Shown here piece after piece: positions 1 to 9,031 of a stretch of DNA of 64,000 nucleotides. The stretch covers positions 682,001 to 746,000 of the forward strand of contig NZ_CP037899.1 in the NCBI RefSeq assembly GCF_007475525.1, read 5' to 3'. The notes beneath the pieces are model-generated. The model did not search any database and was not told where the DNA came from. It saw only the letters and a program-made list of their open reading frames with translations. Within the stretch, counting starts at the first letter, position 1, and each line of letters begins with the position of its first letter. Origin of the DNA: Methylacidiphilum kamchatkense Kam1 (GTDB lineage: Bacteria; Verrucomicrobiota; Verrucomicrobiia; Methylacidiphilales; Methylacidiphilaceae). Made by a program: the position numbers and the translations under genes.

Positions 1-341
1 CTAAAAACAACCCCGTGCAGTTGAATGCCTTGCCTAGTCGTAATCCTAAGGGTTCCATTACCAACCGAATCGCTCAGTTTGTCTAAAGAAAGGTATTGAG
101 AGGCAGTCAAAGCTCCTCCAGGACATTTGGTTCGAACCATAAAAATCCAGGCTTTATCTTGCCCGAGCTTTTTTCGTTCATTCCTTAGATCCCGGTCATC
201 TTGCTGGTAACAGCCGTGAAATTTAAGAATCTGATAATCTTCTTCAGAAAAATGCGTTGCAGAAGCCTTTTTTAGTGTTTTTAAAATCGCTCCACGAAGA
301 TTCCGACTCTTTTCCTTAATGGATTCCACTGGTGATGGCAT
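1..341 (-). CDS. cysI: Sulfite reductase, hemoprotein (beta) subunit, N-terminal part, cut by window edge
   Basis: Only the first 113 codons are present; the gene runs off the left edge. The product would reduce sulfite to sulfide with a siroheme/Fe-S centre for cysteine synthesis. The visible part is the N-terminal half-domain of the Nir/Sir family: a 'KFHGCYQQDDRDLRNERK' stretch, then 'FMVRTKCPGGALTASQYL' and 'GNGTLRITTRQGIQLHGV', all typical of assimilatory sulfite reductases. The siroheme and Fe-S cysteines would lie in the missing part. Start is ATG at 341. A ferredoxin-dependent enzyme or a related nitrite reductase is the alternative. The family call is secure; the subtype is not. Confidence 0.82.
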   Translation of the reverse strand, partial: MPSPVESIKEKSRNLRGAILKTLKKASATHFSEEDYQILKFHGCYQQDDRDLRNERKKLGQDKAWIFMVRTKCPGGALTASQYLSLDKLSDSVGNGTLRITTRQGIQLHGVVF

Positions 342-530
342 AATTATGTATCTCTATAGATATAATAGGAAAATATTATGTTTTTTAAAAAATGAAAGAA
401 AAAAAAGATATTTTACTTCGTAAAATTAATTTTTTGTCTAATGCCTTCTGGGATTTCTATGAGAAGAAAAAGGGTTGAGAGAGAGATTCGATGCCGCTTG
501 TAAGGATCAAGGATCTGGAGTTTGATCGTA
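342..530. other. Intergenic region between cysI and usp
   Basis: About 190 bases, very A+T-rich near the cysI start, which suits a minus-strand promoter for cysI, though I cannot fix -35/-10 boxes. A 31-codon plus-strand frame (491-586) begins here and runs antisense into the 3' end of the usp gene. I do not call it a gene. Confidence 0.4.
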
Positions 531-974
531 TCATTCAGCAGGAGGATGGCGTGCGATCAAGACAGAACATTTTGCCTCCTCGCTAACGCGTGCCGCTGTA
601 CTTCCTAATGCCCGACCCAAGGCACCTGAATACCCACTATGTCCAAGGACAATCAGATCATAGCCATTTTCATTTGCGCAGTTGACAATTTCTAAGGCAG
701 GATGACCATATTTTTTGTAAAATTCCCTTACTTTTATTCCCCACCTATTTTCTGCTTCCTGAATATCTTTTCTTATTTCGGAAAAAAATGACTTCTCTCC
801 TTTTTCTTCTTCTTCGTGTTCGATCACAAGACTAATTGCATAATAAGGAATTGGAGGAACAACCCAAATAACACCTAATTGACATCCCAAAGTTTTGGCT
901 AAACAAAAACCTTCATCGATAGCCATTTTCCCACCTTTGGACCGGTCATAGGCAATTAATATTTTTGTATACAT
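531..974 (-). CDS. Universal stress protein, UspA family
   Basis: A 147-residue single Usp domain, the usual length. It opens with 'ILIAYDRSKGGKMAIDEG', the first strand and nucleotide-binding Asp. Near the C-terminus it carries the ATP-binding signature G-2x-G-9x-G-S/T ('GHSG', nine residues, then 'GST'), so it belongs to the ATP-binding Usp class. These cytoplasmic proteins help survival under stress; the precise role is unknown. It stands alone between cysI and a divergent thioredoxin-fold gene with about 75 bases between their starts, so the two may share a regulatory region. Start is ATG at 974. Confidence 0.9.
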   Translation of the reverse strand: MYTKILIAYDRSKGGKMAIDEGFCLAKTLGCQLGVIWVVPPIPYYAISLVIEHEEEEKGEKSFFSEIRKDIQEAENRWGIKVREFYKKYGHPALEIVNCANENGYDLIVLGHSGYSGALGRALGSTAARVSEEAKCSVLIARHPPAE

Positions 975-1051
975 ATCCTTTTGCTTTCCTCCTTTTTATT
1001 TTTATTTGACTTTTATTGGTTAAAAAAGAAAATTGGGAAAAAATTTTTGGT

Positions 1052-1633
1052 ATGGCTGTTACCTCTCTTATGCTTCCTTTGGGAACAAAGGCTCCTGAAT
1101 TTTCTTTACCAGATGCAGTAAGCGGAAAAATCTTTTCTTTATCTGATTTTGACAGCTTCTCAGCCTTATTAGTGATGTTTATATGTAACCACTGCCCTTA
1201 TGTAAAACATATCCAGCATCATTTGGCGCAAACGATTGCTAGATATCAAAAAGAGGGATTAGCAGCAGTGGCAATTAATTCTAACGATGTGTCAAGATAT
1301 CCCGATGATAGTCCAGAAAAGATGAAAGAAGTAGCTCTTCAAGTAGGCTACACTTTTCCTTATCTTTTCGATGAGACTCAAGAAACGGCAAAAGCTTATA
1401 AAGCAGTCTGTACGCCAGATTTTTTCCTATTCGATAAAGAAAGGAAATTAGTTTATAGGGGGCGCTACGACGATAGTAGACCAAATAGTGGAGTGGCTGT
1501 TACTGGAGCAGATCTCTCAAAAGCCATTGAAGCTACCCTTAAAGGAGAACCAGTCGATCCTGATCAAAAACCCAGTATTGGCTGCAGTCTTAAGTGGAAA
1601 ATTGGAAATGAACCGTCGTGGTGGAATTTCTAA
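1052..1633 (+). CDS. Thioredoxin-fold (AhpC/TSA-like) redox protein
   Basis: About 193 residues. The core follows the peroxiredoxin/thiol-oxidoreductase pattern: 'LGTKAPEFSLPD' at the N-terminus, then the active-site-like 'CNHCPYVKHI' with a CxxC, then 'AINSNDVSRYPDDSPEKM' and the cis-Pro-like 'CTPDFFLFD'. The family reduces disulfides or peroxides; substrate unknown. No signal peptide is seen, so it is probably cytoplasmic. I chose the ATG at 1052 because relatives begin just before the 'LGTKAPEF' block; an in-frame TTG at 1016 would add 12 residues. It is divergent from the Usp gene, hinting at stress linkage (inference). Confidence 0.85.
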   Translation: MAVTSLMLPLGTKAPEFSLPDAVSGKIFSLSDFDSFSALLVMFICNHCPYVKHIQHHLAQTIARYQKEGLAAVAINSNDVSRYPDDSPEKMKEVALQVGYTFPYLFDETQETAKAYKAVCTPDFFLFDKERKLVYRGRYDDSRPNSGVAVTGADLSKAIEATLKGEPVDPDQKPSIGCSLKWKIGNEPSWWNF

Positions 1634-1669
1634 TTCTTTCTAGCATTCGTTCTTCCACTCACGCTTCTT

Positions 1670-2005
1670 TTATTTAAAGGGTCTTTCCTTTATGTGTGAG
1701 GTTGTTCCGATTTTTTTCTTTTCCGGAAGTGCTTTTCCTTTTATTTCTGCAAAAGAAATTTTTGGCTTTTTATTAACTGATTGGGTCTGAACCACAGGAT
1801 CTTTCTTTTTTGAATCAACAGTTTTGAGAGACTGAATGTACACTTTTCCTTTGGGAATCCTCACTATTTTGTTTTTTTCCATGTTCTCTGCACCGTGAGG
1901 ATTGAGAATAGTAATTCTCGGCCCTTTAGATGTCCCCATCATAAGGGCATAAGACAACTGAGGAAGAAGAAGAAAGCTCAAAAAAAAGAATTTTACAAAT
2001 TTCAT
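1670..2005 (-). CDS. Small secreted hypothetical protein
   Basis: 111 residues, not recognised. The N-terminus is a classical signal peptide: 'MKFVKFFFLSFLLLPQLSYA', with likely cleavage after SYA. The mature part is short, Lys-rich and low in predicted structure, with no Cys and no clear domain ('SKGPRITILNPHGAENM', 'VRIPKGKVYIQSLKTV'). It is probably periplasmic. It lies downstream of recR on the same strand with a gap of about 90 bases, so read-through from that operon is possible. A real gene is supported by the signal peptide and open frame; function unknown. Confidence 0.6.
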   Translation of the reverse strand: MKFVKFFFLSFLLLPQLSYALMMGTSKGPRITILNPHGAENMEKNKIVRIPKGKVYIQSLKTVDSKKKDPVVQTQSVNKKPKISFAEIKGKALPEKKKIGTTSHIKERPFK

Positions 2006-2093
2006 CCTACAAGAAAAATCTTAATAAAGATAAAAATTTTTGGAAAGTAACAAATAGCACTCAATCTCCAGAAATATTTTTTTTTGAGAACAT

Positions 2094-2693
2094 TTAAAGT
2101 TCTCTTCTTCCTGACAAAGCATAACTTAAGGTAACGCTGTCTGCGTATTCAAGTCCGCTACCAGCAGGAAGTCCCATAGCTAGGGAAGAGACCTTAATGG
2201 CTCTTTTCTTCAAAATCTGACTGACGAATAAAGCTGTTGCTTCGGCTTCTGCGTCCGTTCCAAAAGCTAGAATGACTTCTCTAGGTTTTTCTCTGTCTAT
2301 CCTCTGAATGAGGTGGGCGATAGGAAGGTCTTCTGGGGTATGCCCTTCTAAGGGAGAGATTTTTTTGCCTAACACATGGTAAACTCCGCGAAAGGCTCCT
2401 GTTCTTTCTATTTTTAAAACATCGACAGGATGAATGACAACACAGAAATATAGAAGATCCCTGGAAGGATCCTGACAGATTTGGCAAAGAGGCTCTTCAC
2501 TATAAAAACCGCATCGAGAACAGAGTGTGATTTTTGTTTCGAGCTCCCTTAAAGAAGCCATAAGCCTTTGTTTTGTTCCTTTATTTTCTTCTAGAAGATA
2601 AAGGATGATCCTTTCGGCTGAGCGTGGGCCAATAGCAGGCAACTCTTTTAAGGCTTCAATAAGGTTTCGAATTACAGGAGGAAAGTCGATCAT
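2094..2693 (-). CDS. recR: Recombination mediator protein RecR
   Basis: 199 residues, the usual RecR length. In order: helix-hairpin-helix 'LKELPAIGPRSAERIILYLL', the C4 zinc finger ('CSRCGFYSEEPLCQIC'), the Toprim domain beginning 'LLYFCVVIHPVDVLKIERTG' with 'AFGTDAEAEATALFV', and the C-terminal 'LPAGSGLEYADSVTLSYAL' segment. RecR works with RecO and RecF to load RecA on gapped DNA. It is the last gene of the ffs-dnaX-ybaB-recR block, 18 bases after ybaB, an order conserved widely in bacteria. Start is ATG at 2693. Confidence 0.97.
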   Translation of the reverse strand: MIDFPPVIRNLIEALKELPAIGPRSAERIILYLLEENKGTKQRLMASLRELETKITLCSRCGFYSEEPLCQICQDPSRDLLYFCVVIHPVDVLKIERTGAFRGVYHVLGKKISPLEGHTPEDLPIAHLIQRIDREKPREVILAFGTDAEAEATALFVSQILKKRAIKVSSLAMGLPAGSGLEYADSVTLSYALSGRREL

Positions 2694-2711
2694 CTGTTTT
2701 GGTTCTTGGTT

Positions 2712-3020
2712 TTAGAACATTCCAGGAATGCCCAAGCCACCCCCTAACTTTTGAAATTGTGCTTGGGAAGCTTCTTTGGCCTTTTCTTGAGCAGCCTGAA
2801 CAGCGACAACGATGAGATCTTCGATCATTTCACCGTCTTTCGTTTCTAACAGGCTAGGATCGATGGCAATTTTGACAAGAACCCCTTCGCCATTGACGGT
2901 TGCTTTGACTTTAGACCCTCCACTTTCACCTTCAAAAGTCAGAGAGGCCAATTGTTCCTGAATCTTTTTTGCTTCTTCCTGCAGCTTTTGGGCTTGTTTC
3001 AGTATCTTATTAATATTCAC
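2712..3020 (-). CDS. ybaB: YbaB/EbfC nucleoid-associated protein
   Basis: 102 residues. The N-terminal helix '[20 protein letters not shown]' and the beta-rich centre ('[20 protein letters not shown]') match the YbaB family, small dimeric DNA-binding proteins. The C-terminus is Gly-rich ('[11 protein letters not shown]'), also typical. It sits between dnaX and recR and its ATG overlaps the dnaX stop by four bases, so translation is probably coupled. The role in nucleoid structure or recombination is inferred from the family. Confidence 0.95.
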   Translation of the reverse strand: MNINKILKQAQKLQEEAKKIQEQLASLTFEGESGGSKVKATVNGEGVLVKIAIDPSLLETKDGEMIEDLIVVAVQAAQEKAKEASQAQFQKLGGGLGIPGMF

Positions 3021-4807
3021 GGGCCCTCTTCTTTATTTCGTTTTTCAATTCTCAAGATCTTCCCTTTAAAAATCTCTAGGGCTTCTTTTATTAAAGGATC
3101 ATTTTTGAGACTCGATTCGTCAATCGAGAAATTATCTGTTTGGTTTTTTTCTTCGTTTGTTTTATTGGCATAGCCGTTATTTTTGTTTTTGGAAGATGAT
3201 TCAGATTTGGTTACTGCTGTTGTAGCTTTGATATGAAGTGGGAAAAAAACAAGTTTTTTATCAAACACTTTTTTGACTTCCAGATTAAGTGATGGGTAAA
3301 AAGGAGCAATCCGCTTTGCGAATTCAGTTGGTTCCATAGAGTGGTTGATCCTGAGCTCTTCGGCACCAAGTTCGTAAAAGTGAAGATGCTTAGCAATCTC
3401 CTTGAATGCCGGATTAGAAGCGGAAAAGGATTCGACAACAAAAGCCCATTTTTGGGCGGGTGAATCACTAGATGGAAGGGGTTCTCTAGGGTCTTCTTCT
3501 TTGTCCACTATAGAATCCGCTACAGAAATTAAAGAGGTGTTATCGGCTTGGCTTTTTGCGCTTTCCGAAGTCTTGTCTTTAGGTAAAGAGGTGATAGCTT
3601 CGAAGGATGCCTCTTCAATCGGCTTGTCTTCTTTTTTGGCAGAAGGCAAAGGGAAGATCTTTTCTTCGAGGAGGTTCCCTTCGCTTCGAGACCACATGGC
3701 TAGCAGTTCTTCTAGCGCTACTTTTTCTTTTAGCTGGGATAGCTCAAGGATGGCAATTTCAAAAAGGACTTCTTTATGCAGTGCATAACGAAGCTTGTTT
3801 TCCCAACTGTCCATAGCTTCAAGAAGATCGATTACCAAAGGAAGAGAAAGATGGTTTGATACTTCTCTAATCCATTCTAACTCCTCAGGGTCAAGTTGGC
3901 CTTTAAGGGTCGTAATCGAAGCCTTGAAAAGAGCGACATTATGTAAAAGATTACGGAATTCACGAGCCAATAATGTTGGATCTTTGCCTGATTCCAAAAG
4001 CATATGCACTTTTTTCAGTGCTTCTAGAGACTGCCCACTAGCTATATCCTTAAGAATTCCACATAATGGCTCCCATCCAACTATACCAAACATTTCCTGA
4101 ACAGAAGCGAGATCAATTCGTTCTCCATAAAAACTTATAAGCTGATCTAGAGCGATTTCCGCATCGCGTAGCGCCCCTTCACTCATATCAGCAATGATTT
4201 CAAGAGCTTTGCGATCAGCATCGATATGTTCATATGAACAGATTTTTTGGAGATGATCGGCTATAAGCTTTCGGGGAATGCGTTTAAAATGAAAGCGCTG
4301 ACATCGAGAGATAACCGTTGTGGGGATTTTATGAGGTTCGGTTGTTGCGAAAATAAATTTTACATGCTGAGGTGGCTCTTCTAAAATCTTTAAAAGGGCA
4401 TTGAAGGCCGCCTGAGTCAGCATATGCACTTCGTCTATAATATAGATTTTATAGCGTGATTGGACAGGCAGTGTTTTAGCCGCCTCCCGCAGATCTCTTA
4501 CTTGGTCGACCCCGTTATTGGAAGCCCCATCAATTTCAATGCAATCAAATGATCTACCCGCATCAATGTCGAGGCAAATTGGGTCATTAGGATCAAAATC
4601 AGCGTTTGGTCCATCTGTACAATTCAGTGACTTAGCAAGGATTCTAGCAAGGGTGGTTTTCCCAGTGCCTCTTGGTCCGGAAAAAAGATATGCATGGGCG
4701 ACTCTTTGTAGTCGAATCGCATTTTTCAATGTCCTAACTACATGATCCTGGCCAACGACCTCGGAAAAAACTTTAGGCCGGTATTTTCTACTAAAAACTT
4801 GGTACAT
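3017..4807 (-). CDS. dnaX: DNA polymerase III subunit gamma/tau
   Basis: 596 residues. AAA+ clamp-loader ATPase: Walker A '[20 protein letters not shown]' (about residues 44-63), then 'DEVHML' (Walker B variant) and the '[19 protein letters not shown]' sensor region with 'ISRCQRF'. The stretch after Walker A lacks the usual four-Cys zinc knuckle: only one Cys (C63) and a later C78 are seen, so zinc binding there is doubtful. Residues 380-470 are a charged linker. The C-terminus (480-596) is tau-like and should contact the polymerase and DnaB. Start is ATG at 4807, only 12 bases past the 3' end of the SRP RNA gene. Family is certain. Confidence 0.96.
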   Translation of the reverse strand: MYQVFSRKYRPKVFSEVVGQDHVVRTLKNAIRLQRVAHAYLFSGPRGTGKTTLARILAKSLNCTDGPNADFDPNDPICLDIDAGRSFDCIEIDGASNNGVDQVRDLREAAKTLPVQSRYKIYIIDEVHMLTQAAFNALLKILEEPPQHVKFIFATTEPHKIPTTVISRCQRFHFKRIPRKLIADHLQKICSYEHIDADRKALEIIADMSEGALRDAEIALDQLISFYGERIDLASVQEMFGIVGWEPLCGILKDIASGQSLEALKKVHMLLESGKDPTLLAREFRNLLHNVALFKASITTLKGQLDPEELEWIREVSNHLSLPLVIDLLEAMDSWENKLRYALHKEVLFEIAILELSQLKEKVALEELLAMWSRSEGNLLEEKIFPLPSAKKEDKPIEEASFEAITSLPKDKTSESAKSQADNTSLISVADSIVDKEEDPREPLPSSDSPAQKWAFVVESFSASNPAFKEIAKHLHFYELGAEELRINHSMEPTEFAKRIAPFYPSLNLEVKKVFDKKLVFFPLHIKATTAVTKSESSSKNKNNGYANKTNEEKNQTDNFSIDESSLKNDPLIKEALEIFKGKILRIEKRNKEEGP

Positions 4808-4819
4808 GCATCCAAAAGG

Positions 4820-4907
4820 CCAAGGACAGTAACAGATAAGGTCAAGATACCGTTGCTTCCTTTCGGACCTGGCGGGGTTAGCCTGCCTCTATCTTTACTG
4901 TCCTTGG
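4820..4907 (-). ncRNA. ffs: Signal recognition particle RNA, short 4.5S type
   Basis: Read on the minus strand, the apical part carries the conserved SRP sequence 'AGGTCCGAAAGGAAGCAAC', including the GGAA tetraloop-type core and the asymmetric loop bound by Ffh. The two ends (4820-4832 and 4895-4907) are perfectly complementary ('CCAAGGACAGTAA' with its complement), closing one long hairpin of about 88 bases. There is no Alu domain. The RNA with Ffh targets membrane proteins to FtsY, also encoded here at 17943. It lies 5' of dnaX, a common order. Ends are set by the pairing. Confidence 0.93.
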
Positions 4908-4986
4908 TAAATTAAATAGTAATCGAACTTTCTCTTCGTGTAAAAGAACAAAATAAAAATAAAAAAAATAGATAATAACAATGCAG

Positions 4987-5012
4987 GACTCCCTTAAAAG
5001 AAGGAGGGAGTC
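4987..5012 (-). terminator. Hairpin terminator after the lipoprotein gene
   Basis: An 8-bp inverted repeat ('gactccct' at 4987-4994 and 'agggagtc' at 5005-5012) lies about 40 bases beyond the stop of the lipoprotein gene at 5052. On the minus strand a T-rich stretch follows after about 18 bases. Plausible intrinsic terminator separating that gene from ffs-dnaX; the T tract is not immediately adjacent, so it is moderate. Confidence 0.5.
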
Positions 5013-5051
5013 TAAAGAACTCGTTTTTTTCTATTCTTGTCTCCTCTACCT

Positions 5052-5537
5052 TTATGGCTCTTTTTCAGGAGCTGGAGTTTGCGGCTGATTTGCTGGAGCC
5101 TGAGGCTGAGCTTGTTGTTCTAGATTATTCTCTAGACTTTCAGCTTTCTGTTTTGCTTCTTTTTCAACAGAGTCTGCCTCTTTTTTTACTTCCTGCTGTA
5201 TAGTCTGTTCGGGAGCAGGGGCTTTTGTTTGTTCTTGCTCTCCAGGCTTAGAAGAAGCTGCTGGACTACTTTCTTCCTTCTGCTTTGGTGCCGAAAACTC
5301 CGGAGAAGGCAGCGCTGGCTCCTGAGAAGAGGATTCTTGTGAGGCGGTAGCTTCTTCCTTTTTTTTATCGGGATTTGCATCTCCGCTTTTAGGAGAAGGG
5401 TTGCAACCGATTAAAAAAGAAAACATTAGAAAGGGTAAGAAGAGCTTTTTCCAGTTTGAAATATATCGAGAACATTTCGAATAATTTTTCAATTTATGCA
5501 TGTGAAAACCTATTTTCGGGTTAAATTTGGCATACAT
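5052..5537 (-). CDS. Pro/Glu/Lys-rich hypothetical lipoprotein
   Basis: Up to 161 residues. A hydrophobic stretch ending in a lipobox ('LMFSFLIGC', Cys at about residue 45) points to lipidation and anchoring in the envelope. The rest is low-complexity: repeats of E, Q, P, A, K and S ('KEEATASQESSSQEPALPSP'), with one probable coiled-coil piece ('KKEADSVEKEAKQKAESLEN'). No domain is recognised. The true start is unclear: the ATG at 5537 gives a long pre-signal region, and internal Met codons lie closer to the hydrophobic part. It may span or crowd the periplasm; function unknown. Confidence 0.6.
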   Translation of the reverse strand: MYAKFNPKIGFHMHKLKNYSKCSRYISNWKKLFLPFLMFSFLIGCNPSPKSGDANPDKKKEEATASQESSSQEPALPSPEFSAPKQKEESSPAASSKPGEQEQTKAPAPEQTIQQEVKKEADSVEKEAKQKAESLENNLEQQAQPQAPANQPQTPAPEKEP

Positions 5538-5594
5538 TAAACAAAACTTGTTATTAAGATGTCAATTCAAGAGGAATGCATTAGAAAAAAAATG

Positions 5595-6860
5595 TTATTT
5601 ATCAAATGACAATGGGAATCTACTGGTTAGTTCTAAGACCGATTGCCTAATTTTTTCTAGCGTCTTAGGATCTTTCCTATGCATTAGTGCCTGATGAATC
5701 CATTCAGCAATATCAAACATCTCGTTTTCCTTCATTCCACGTGTAGTGACCGCGGGCGAACCTATGCGGATCCCTCCTCCTTGGTAGGGAGGAACCGTAT
5801 CAAAAGGAATTGTGTTTTTGTTCACTGTAATCCCAACGGAATCTAGAATATCCTGAGCCTCTTTTCCTGTAATACCAAGAGGTCTAAGATCTACAAGAAT
5901 AAGATGATTTTCTGTTCCGCCAGAGACAAGCCGGTATCCATTTTTTTTCAGCCCCTCGGCTAAGGCTTTTGCATTTTTTATCACCTGCTTTTGATATTCG
6001 ATAAAAGACTCTTGCAAAGCTTCATGAAAGCAAACGGCCTTGGCAGCGATCACATGAACTAAAGGACCACCTTGAATACCGGGAAAGACTTGACTGTCAA
6101 TTTCTTTCCCATACTTGGCTTTGGCGAAGATAACTCCACCTCGTGGCCCTCGCAAAGTTTTATGCGTGGTCGTAGTGACAAAGTCTGCATAGGGTATCGG
6201 GGAAGGATGAAGTCCAGTAGCCACAAGCCCAGCTATGTGGGCCATATCGACCATGAGATAAGCCCCAACGCTGTCTGCAATACTTTTAAGCCTTGGAAAA
6301 TCTATTATCACAGGGTAAGCGGAAGCTCCAGCGATGAGCATCTTTGGCTTGTGTTCTCTAACGGCTGCTTCCAGGCTATCATAATCGATTCTTTCATCTT
6401 TTGGACTAACACCGTAATGGAAAACGTGGAAAAATTTCCCTGAAAAATTCATCTTAAACCCATGAGTCAAATGTCCACCATGACTAAGATCCATGCTCAT
6501 GATGGTATCAAAGGGTTTAAGCATCGCAAAATAGACAGCCATGTTGGCTTGAGAACCTGAATGAGGCTGAACGTTCACGTATTCGGCTTTGAAAAGCTCT
6601 TTAGCCCTTTCTATCGCAAGGGACTCAATTTCATCAACATTTTCACAGCCGCCATACCATCTTCTTCCTGGATAGCCTTCGGCATACTTGTTCGTGAGGC
6701 AGCTGCCTTGGGCTTCCATGACTGCAGGACTTGTAAAGTTTTCAGAAGCAATGAGTTCGAGGTTTTGCTTTTGTCTTTGTGCTTCCTTTTTTATAAGGAA
6801 GTAAATTTTTGGATCATTTTGAGCTAAGGCTGATTCGAAATGGGGATGTTGACTATGCAT
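5595..6860 (-). CDS. glyA: Serine hydroxymethyltransferase
   Basis: Converts serine and tetrahydrofolate to glycine and 5,10-methylene-THF; a cytosolic PLP enzyme. Landmarks: '[20 protein letters not shown]', '[20 protein letters not shown]', '[20 protein letters not shown]', the PLP-lysine motif '[14 protein letters not shown]', and 'AVTTRGMKE' near the end. With ATG 6860 the protein is 421 residues, the family norm. The frame stays open to a TTG at 6992, which would add 44 non-family residues but leave only 11 bases to the upstream PTP-RpiB gene. Neither start has a good ribosome site. The rpiB/PTP/glyA neighbourhood is also seen in Firmicutes. Confidence 0.96.
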   Translation of the reverse strand: MHSQHPHFESALAQNDPKIYFLIKKEAQRQKQNLELIASENFTSPAVMEAQGSCLTNKYAEGYPGRRWYGGCENVDEIESLAIERAKELFKAEYVNVQPHSGSQANMAVYFAMLKPFDTIMSMDLSHGGHLTHGFKMNFSGKFFHVFHYGVSPKDERIDYDSLEAAVREHKPKMLIAGASAYPVIIDFPRLKSIADSVGAYLMVDMAHIAGLVATGLHPSPIPYADFVTTTTHKTLRGPRGGVIFAKAKYGKEIDSQVFPGIQGGPLVHVIAAKAVCFHEALQESFIEYQKQVIKNAKALAEGLKKNGYRLVSGGTENHLILVDLRPLGITGKEAQDILDSVGITVNKNTIPFDTVPPYQGGGIRIGSPAVTTRGMKENEMFDIAEWIHQALMHRKDPKTLEKIRQSVLELTSRFPLSFDK

Positions 6861-7003
6861 AGGCTGTTGTATGGAAGATTCTAAAGGTTCATAAGGTTCA
6901 TGGTTAGCTGGCTTTTCAATAGAGCCATCTATCCAAGTTTTTAAAATTTGGGGAAGATCGGCTATTTTGACATACTGACTTCCCAGACACAATACGTTGC
7001 AAT

Positions 7004-7807
7004 TTAATTCTTTTTTGCCACCAGAATATCCGAAAGAGCAGTGGCTCGGACAGCTCGGAGCTGAGGAAATTTGTTGGCTGCTATTTCTACATCAATTCCA
7101 TTCTTTGAAAAAAGAATGCTGGTATCAAAGTTTCCTTCAAGAAGCTCCACAGCTATCCTCTCAACCATTCCTACTATGTCGAGAGGATCAGTGGGGACAA
7201 TCTCTTCAAAGGGAATCTGCCACTTTTCAAGAATTTCCTTGGAAGCATTTTTGAGTTCAGTCCCATAAAAATTGGAGCCGAGAAGGACTCGAAGCCTGCT
7301 TTTATCTTTGTTTTCGGTGGCAGAACCTGCGACATTGCTATAGGAAGAAGCTTCGCTCAAGACGAAAGACAGAATTTTTGGCATAACCTGCCTCATTTGG
7401 TCTCGACAGAGTTTATATAGTTCAATGGAACCACCTATAGGATCAGGAATTTCCCTTGCCATTATGGGGAGATCGTTTGCAAATTCCAAAAGAAGAAATG
7501 TTTTTTCCCCAGCCTCTGGGTAGAGAAGTAGTAGCGAGTCCAGATGCGAATAGCTCATGCAGAAAATAAAATCTGCTTTCCTAATTAATTCCGAGTTGAC
7601 TGGCTTACTTCGAATATGAGAAATGTCGATGCCTATTTCGGCCATGACCTCAATAGCATGGGCACTTGGTGGCAGTCCACTAATGGCTCCGATGCCTGCG
7701 GAATCCACTTTAATGTCCTTATTTCCACGGATCAAAGATTCAAAAAGGCCTTTAGCCATAGGGCTTCGGCAAATATTGCCAGTACAAACAAACAAAATGT
7801 TTTTCAT
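7004..7807 (-). CDS. Low-molecular-weight protein-tyrosine phosphatase fused to a shortened RpiB-like domain
   Basis: 267 residues. Residues 1-150 are a low-molecular-weight PTP: P-loop '[13 protein letters not shown]' (C-x5-R-S) and the acid loop 'EIPDPIGGS'. Residues about 168-267 resemble ribose-5-phosphate isomerase B: '[20 protein letters not shown]', '[20 protein letters not shown]'. In RpiB that last block normally reads ILICGTGIG-type with a catalytic Cys; here Cys is Ser and GTG is KNG, and the C-terminal arm is missing. So phosphatase activity is likely and isomerase activity doubtful. It lies just upstream of glyA, and fusing the two neighbours of the classical cluster explains the order. 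Confidence 0.85.
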   Translation of the reverse strand: MKNILFVCTGNICRSPMAKGLFESLIRGNKDIKVDSAGIGAISGLPPSAHAIEVMAEIGIDISHIRSKPVNSELIRKADFIFCMSYSHLDSLLLLYPEAGEKTFLLLEFANDLPIMAREIPDPIGGSIELYKLCRDQMRQVMPKILSFVLSEASSYSNVAGSATENKDKSRLRVLLGSNFYGTELKNASKEILEKWQIPFEEIVPTDPLDIVGMVERIAVELLEGNFDTSILFSKNGIDVEIAANKFPQLRAVRATALSDILVAKKN

Positions 7808-8197
7808 CCCACGATCTTTTCTAAGCCTCTTTCTTTATTATCTTTTTTACATGTTTAGATTTTTTAGCCAAAAAAATTTTCATCGCTTTGACAACATGGA
7901 AAAAGCGGAATGGAAAAGCGGAGAGTATTTTTCAGAAATAGACAATGTATAGAAGAATCTCCCTTGCTCTATGATGAAACGAAAATTTCACTTTCAATCA
8001 AAGAAACACTGATAATTAAAAATTTCAAGAAACTTTCTTTTGAGAAAAATGAAAAATAAGGTTCAAAAGAGCAATCCTTGTAATGAATAAAATTTACTAT
8101 CCTTTCCCATTATGGTCGGAGAAGTTTGCTATGCATTGCATCGGGTTCAATAGTCCAGTTGAGAATATCTTCTTCTTTTGAAAAGCAACCATGGCAA
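7808..8197. other. Intergenic, no gene seen
   Basis: 390 A+T-rich bases between the PTP-RpiB start and the accD stop, both minus-strand genes. It should hold the PTP-RpiB/glyA promoter. Open frames here are short and look non-coding. No clear hairpin or RNA family was recognised. Confidence 0.4.
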
Positions 8198-9031
8198 TTA
8201 GACCAAAAAGTAAAGCAGCTCTTTTAGAGAAGATCTAAGATCTTTTCTGTGGATTATTTTATCGATTAGGCCTTTTTCCAACAGGAATTCCGATGTTTGG
8301 AAACCCTGCGGCAGTTCCTGCTGCGTTGTCTCTTTGATCACCCTACTGCCTGCAAAACCGATCATTGCTTTGGGTTCAGCAATAATGACATCTCCTAGGG
8401 AGGCGAAACTAGCAGTAACTCCGGCCATTGTTGGATTGGTCAATACAGAGATGTAGGGAATGCCCGCCTGAGAAAGCCGTTGGAGAGCCGCAGAGGTCTT
8501 AGCCATCTGCATAAGGCTTATCATCCCCTCGTACATCCGGGCCCCACCCGACGCGGATATGATAATAAGAGGTGTTCTTTCTGTCAGTGATCTTTCGATC
8601 GTTCGGGTGATTTTTTCCCCTACCACACTACCCATACTTCCTCCAAGGAAGTTAAAATCCATCACACTGAGAAAAACTGGAATAGAGCCAATGGTGCACT
8701 TTCCGCAAACCACCGCTTCATTAAGACCTGTTTTTTCCTGATAGTAGCGAAGCCTTTCTTCGTAGCTTTTTTCACCGTTGAATCCAAGGACATCAACAGA
8801 AAGGAGATTGTGATCATATTCAACAAAGCTTTGTGGATCAGCAAGGAAAGAGATACGTTCCAGGGCTTGAAGAGGAAAATGATGCTGACAATATTGACAG
8901 ACTGATTGGTTCAACTGAAGTTCCTTATTATAAAGGAAACGGGAACAAGAAGGGCACTTTGTCCATAGCCCTTCTGGTATATCAAGCACTTTGTCTCCTG
9001 ACGGAATCTGTGGTTTGTCTTTGTTGATCAC
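8198..9031 (-). CDS. accD: Acetyl-CoA carboxylase carboxyltransferase subunit beta
   Basis: 277 residues, full length. N-terminal C4 zinc ribbon 'CPSCSRFLYNKELQ..CQYC', then the carboxyltransferase core 'MDFNFLGGSMGSVVGEK', 'ISASGGARMYEG' (oxyanion Gly pair), 'TNPTMAGVTASFASLGD' and 'AMIGFAGSRVI'. With AccA it transfers carboxyl from biotin to acetyl-CoA to make malonyl-CoA. The start appears to be GTG at 9031, with GGAG 11 bases upstream. A diverged duplicate of its first ~43 codons lies at 13978-14106. It follows a decayed comF, whereas accA is separate at 15668. Confidence 0.96.
   Translation of the reverse strand: MINKDKPQIPSGDKVLDIPEGLWTKCPSCSRFLYNKELQLNQSVCQYCQHHFPLQALERISFLADPQSFVEYDHNLLSVDVLGFNGEKSYEERLRYYQEKTGLNEAVVCGKCTIGSIPVFLSVMDFNFLGGSMGSVVGEKITRTIERSLTERTPLIIISASGGARMYEGMISLMQMAKTSAALQRLSQAGIPYISVLTNPTMAGVTASFASLGDVIIAEPKAMIGFAGSRVIKETTQQELPQGFQTSEFLLEKGLIDKIIHRKDLRSSLKELLYFLV

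Noticed and set aside
491-586. 31-codon plus-strand frame with a GA-rich site before it
   Set aside because: Antisense to the usp 3' end; too short and no similarity that I can name.
3617-3640. A6G run in dnaX that could produce a short gamma subunit by -1 slippage (stop soon after in that frame)
   Set aside because: Phase is wrong for a standard A-AAA-AAG heptamer (codons are GCC AAA AAA GAA), so only loose slippage would be possible.
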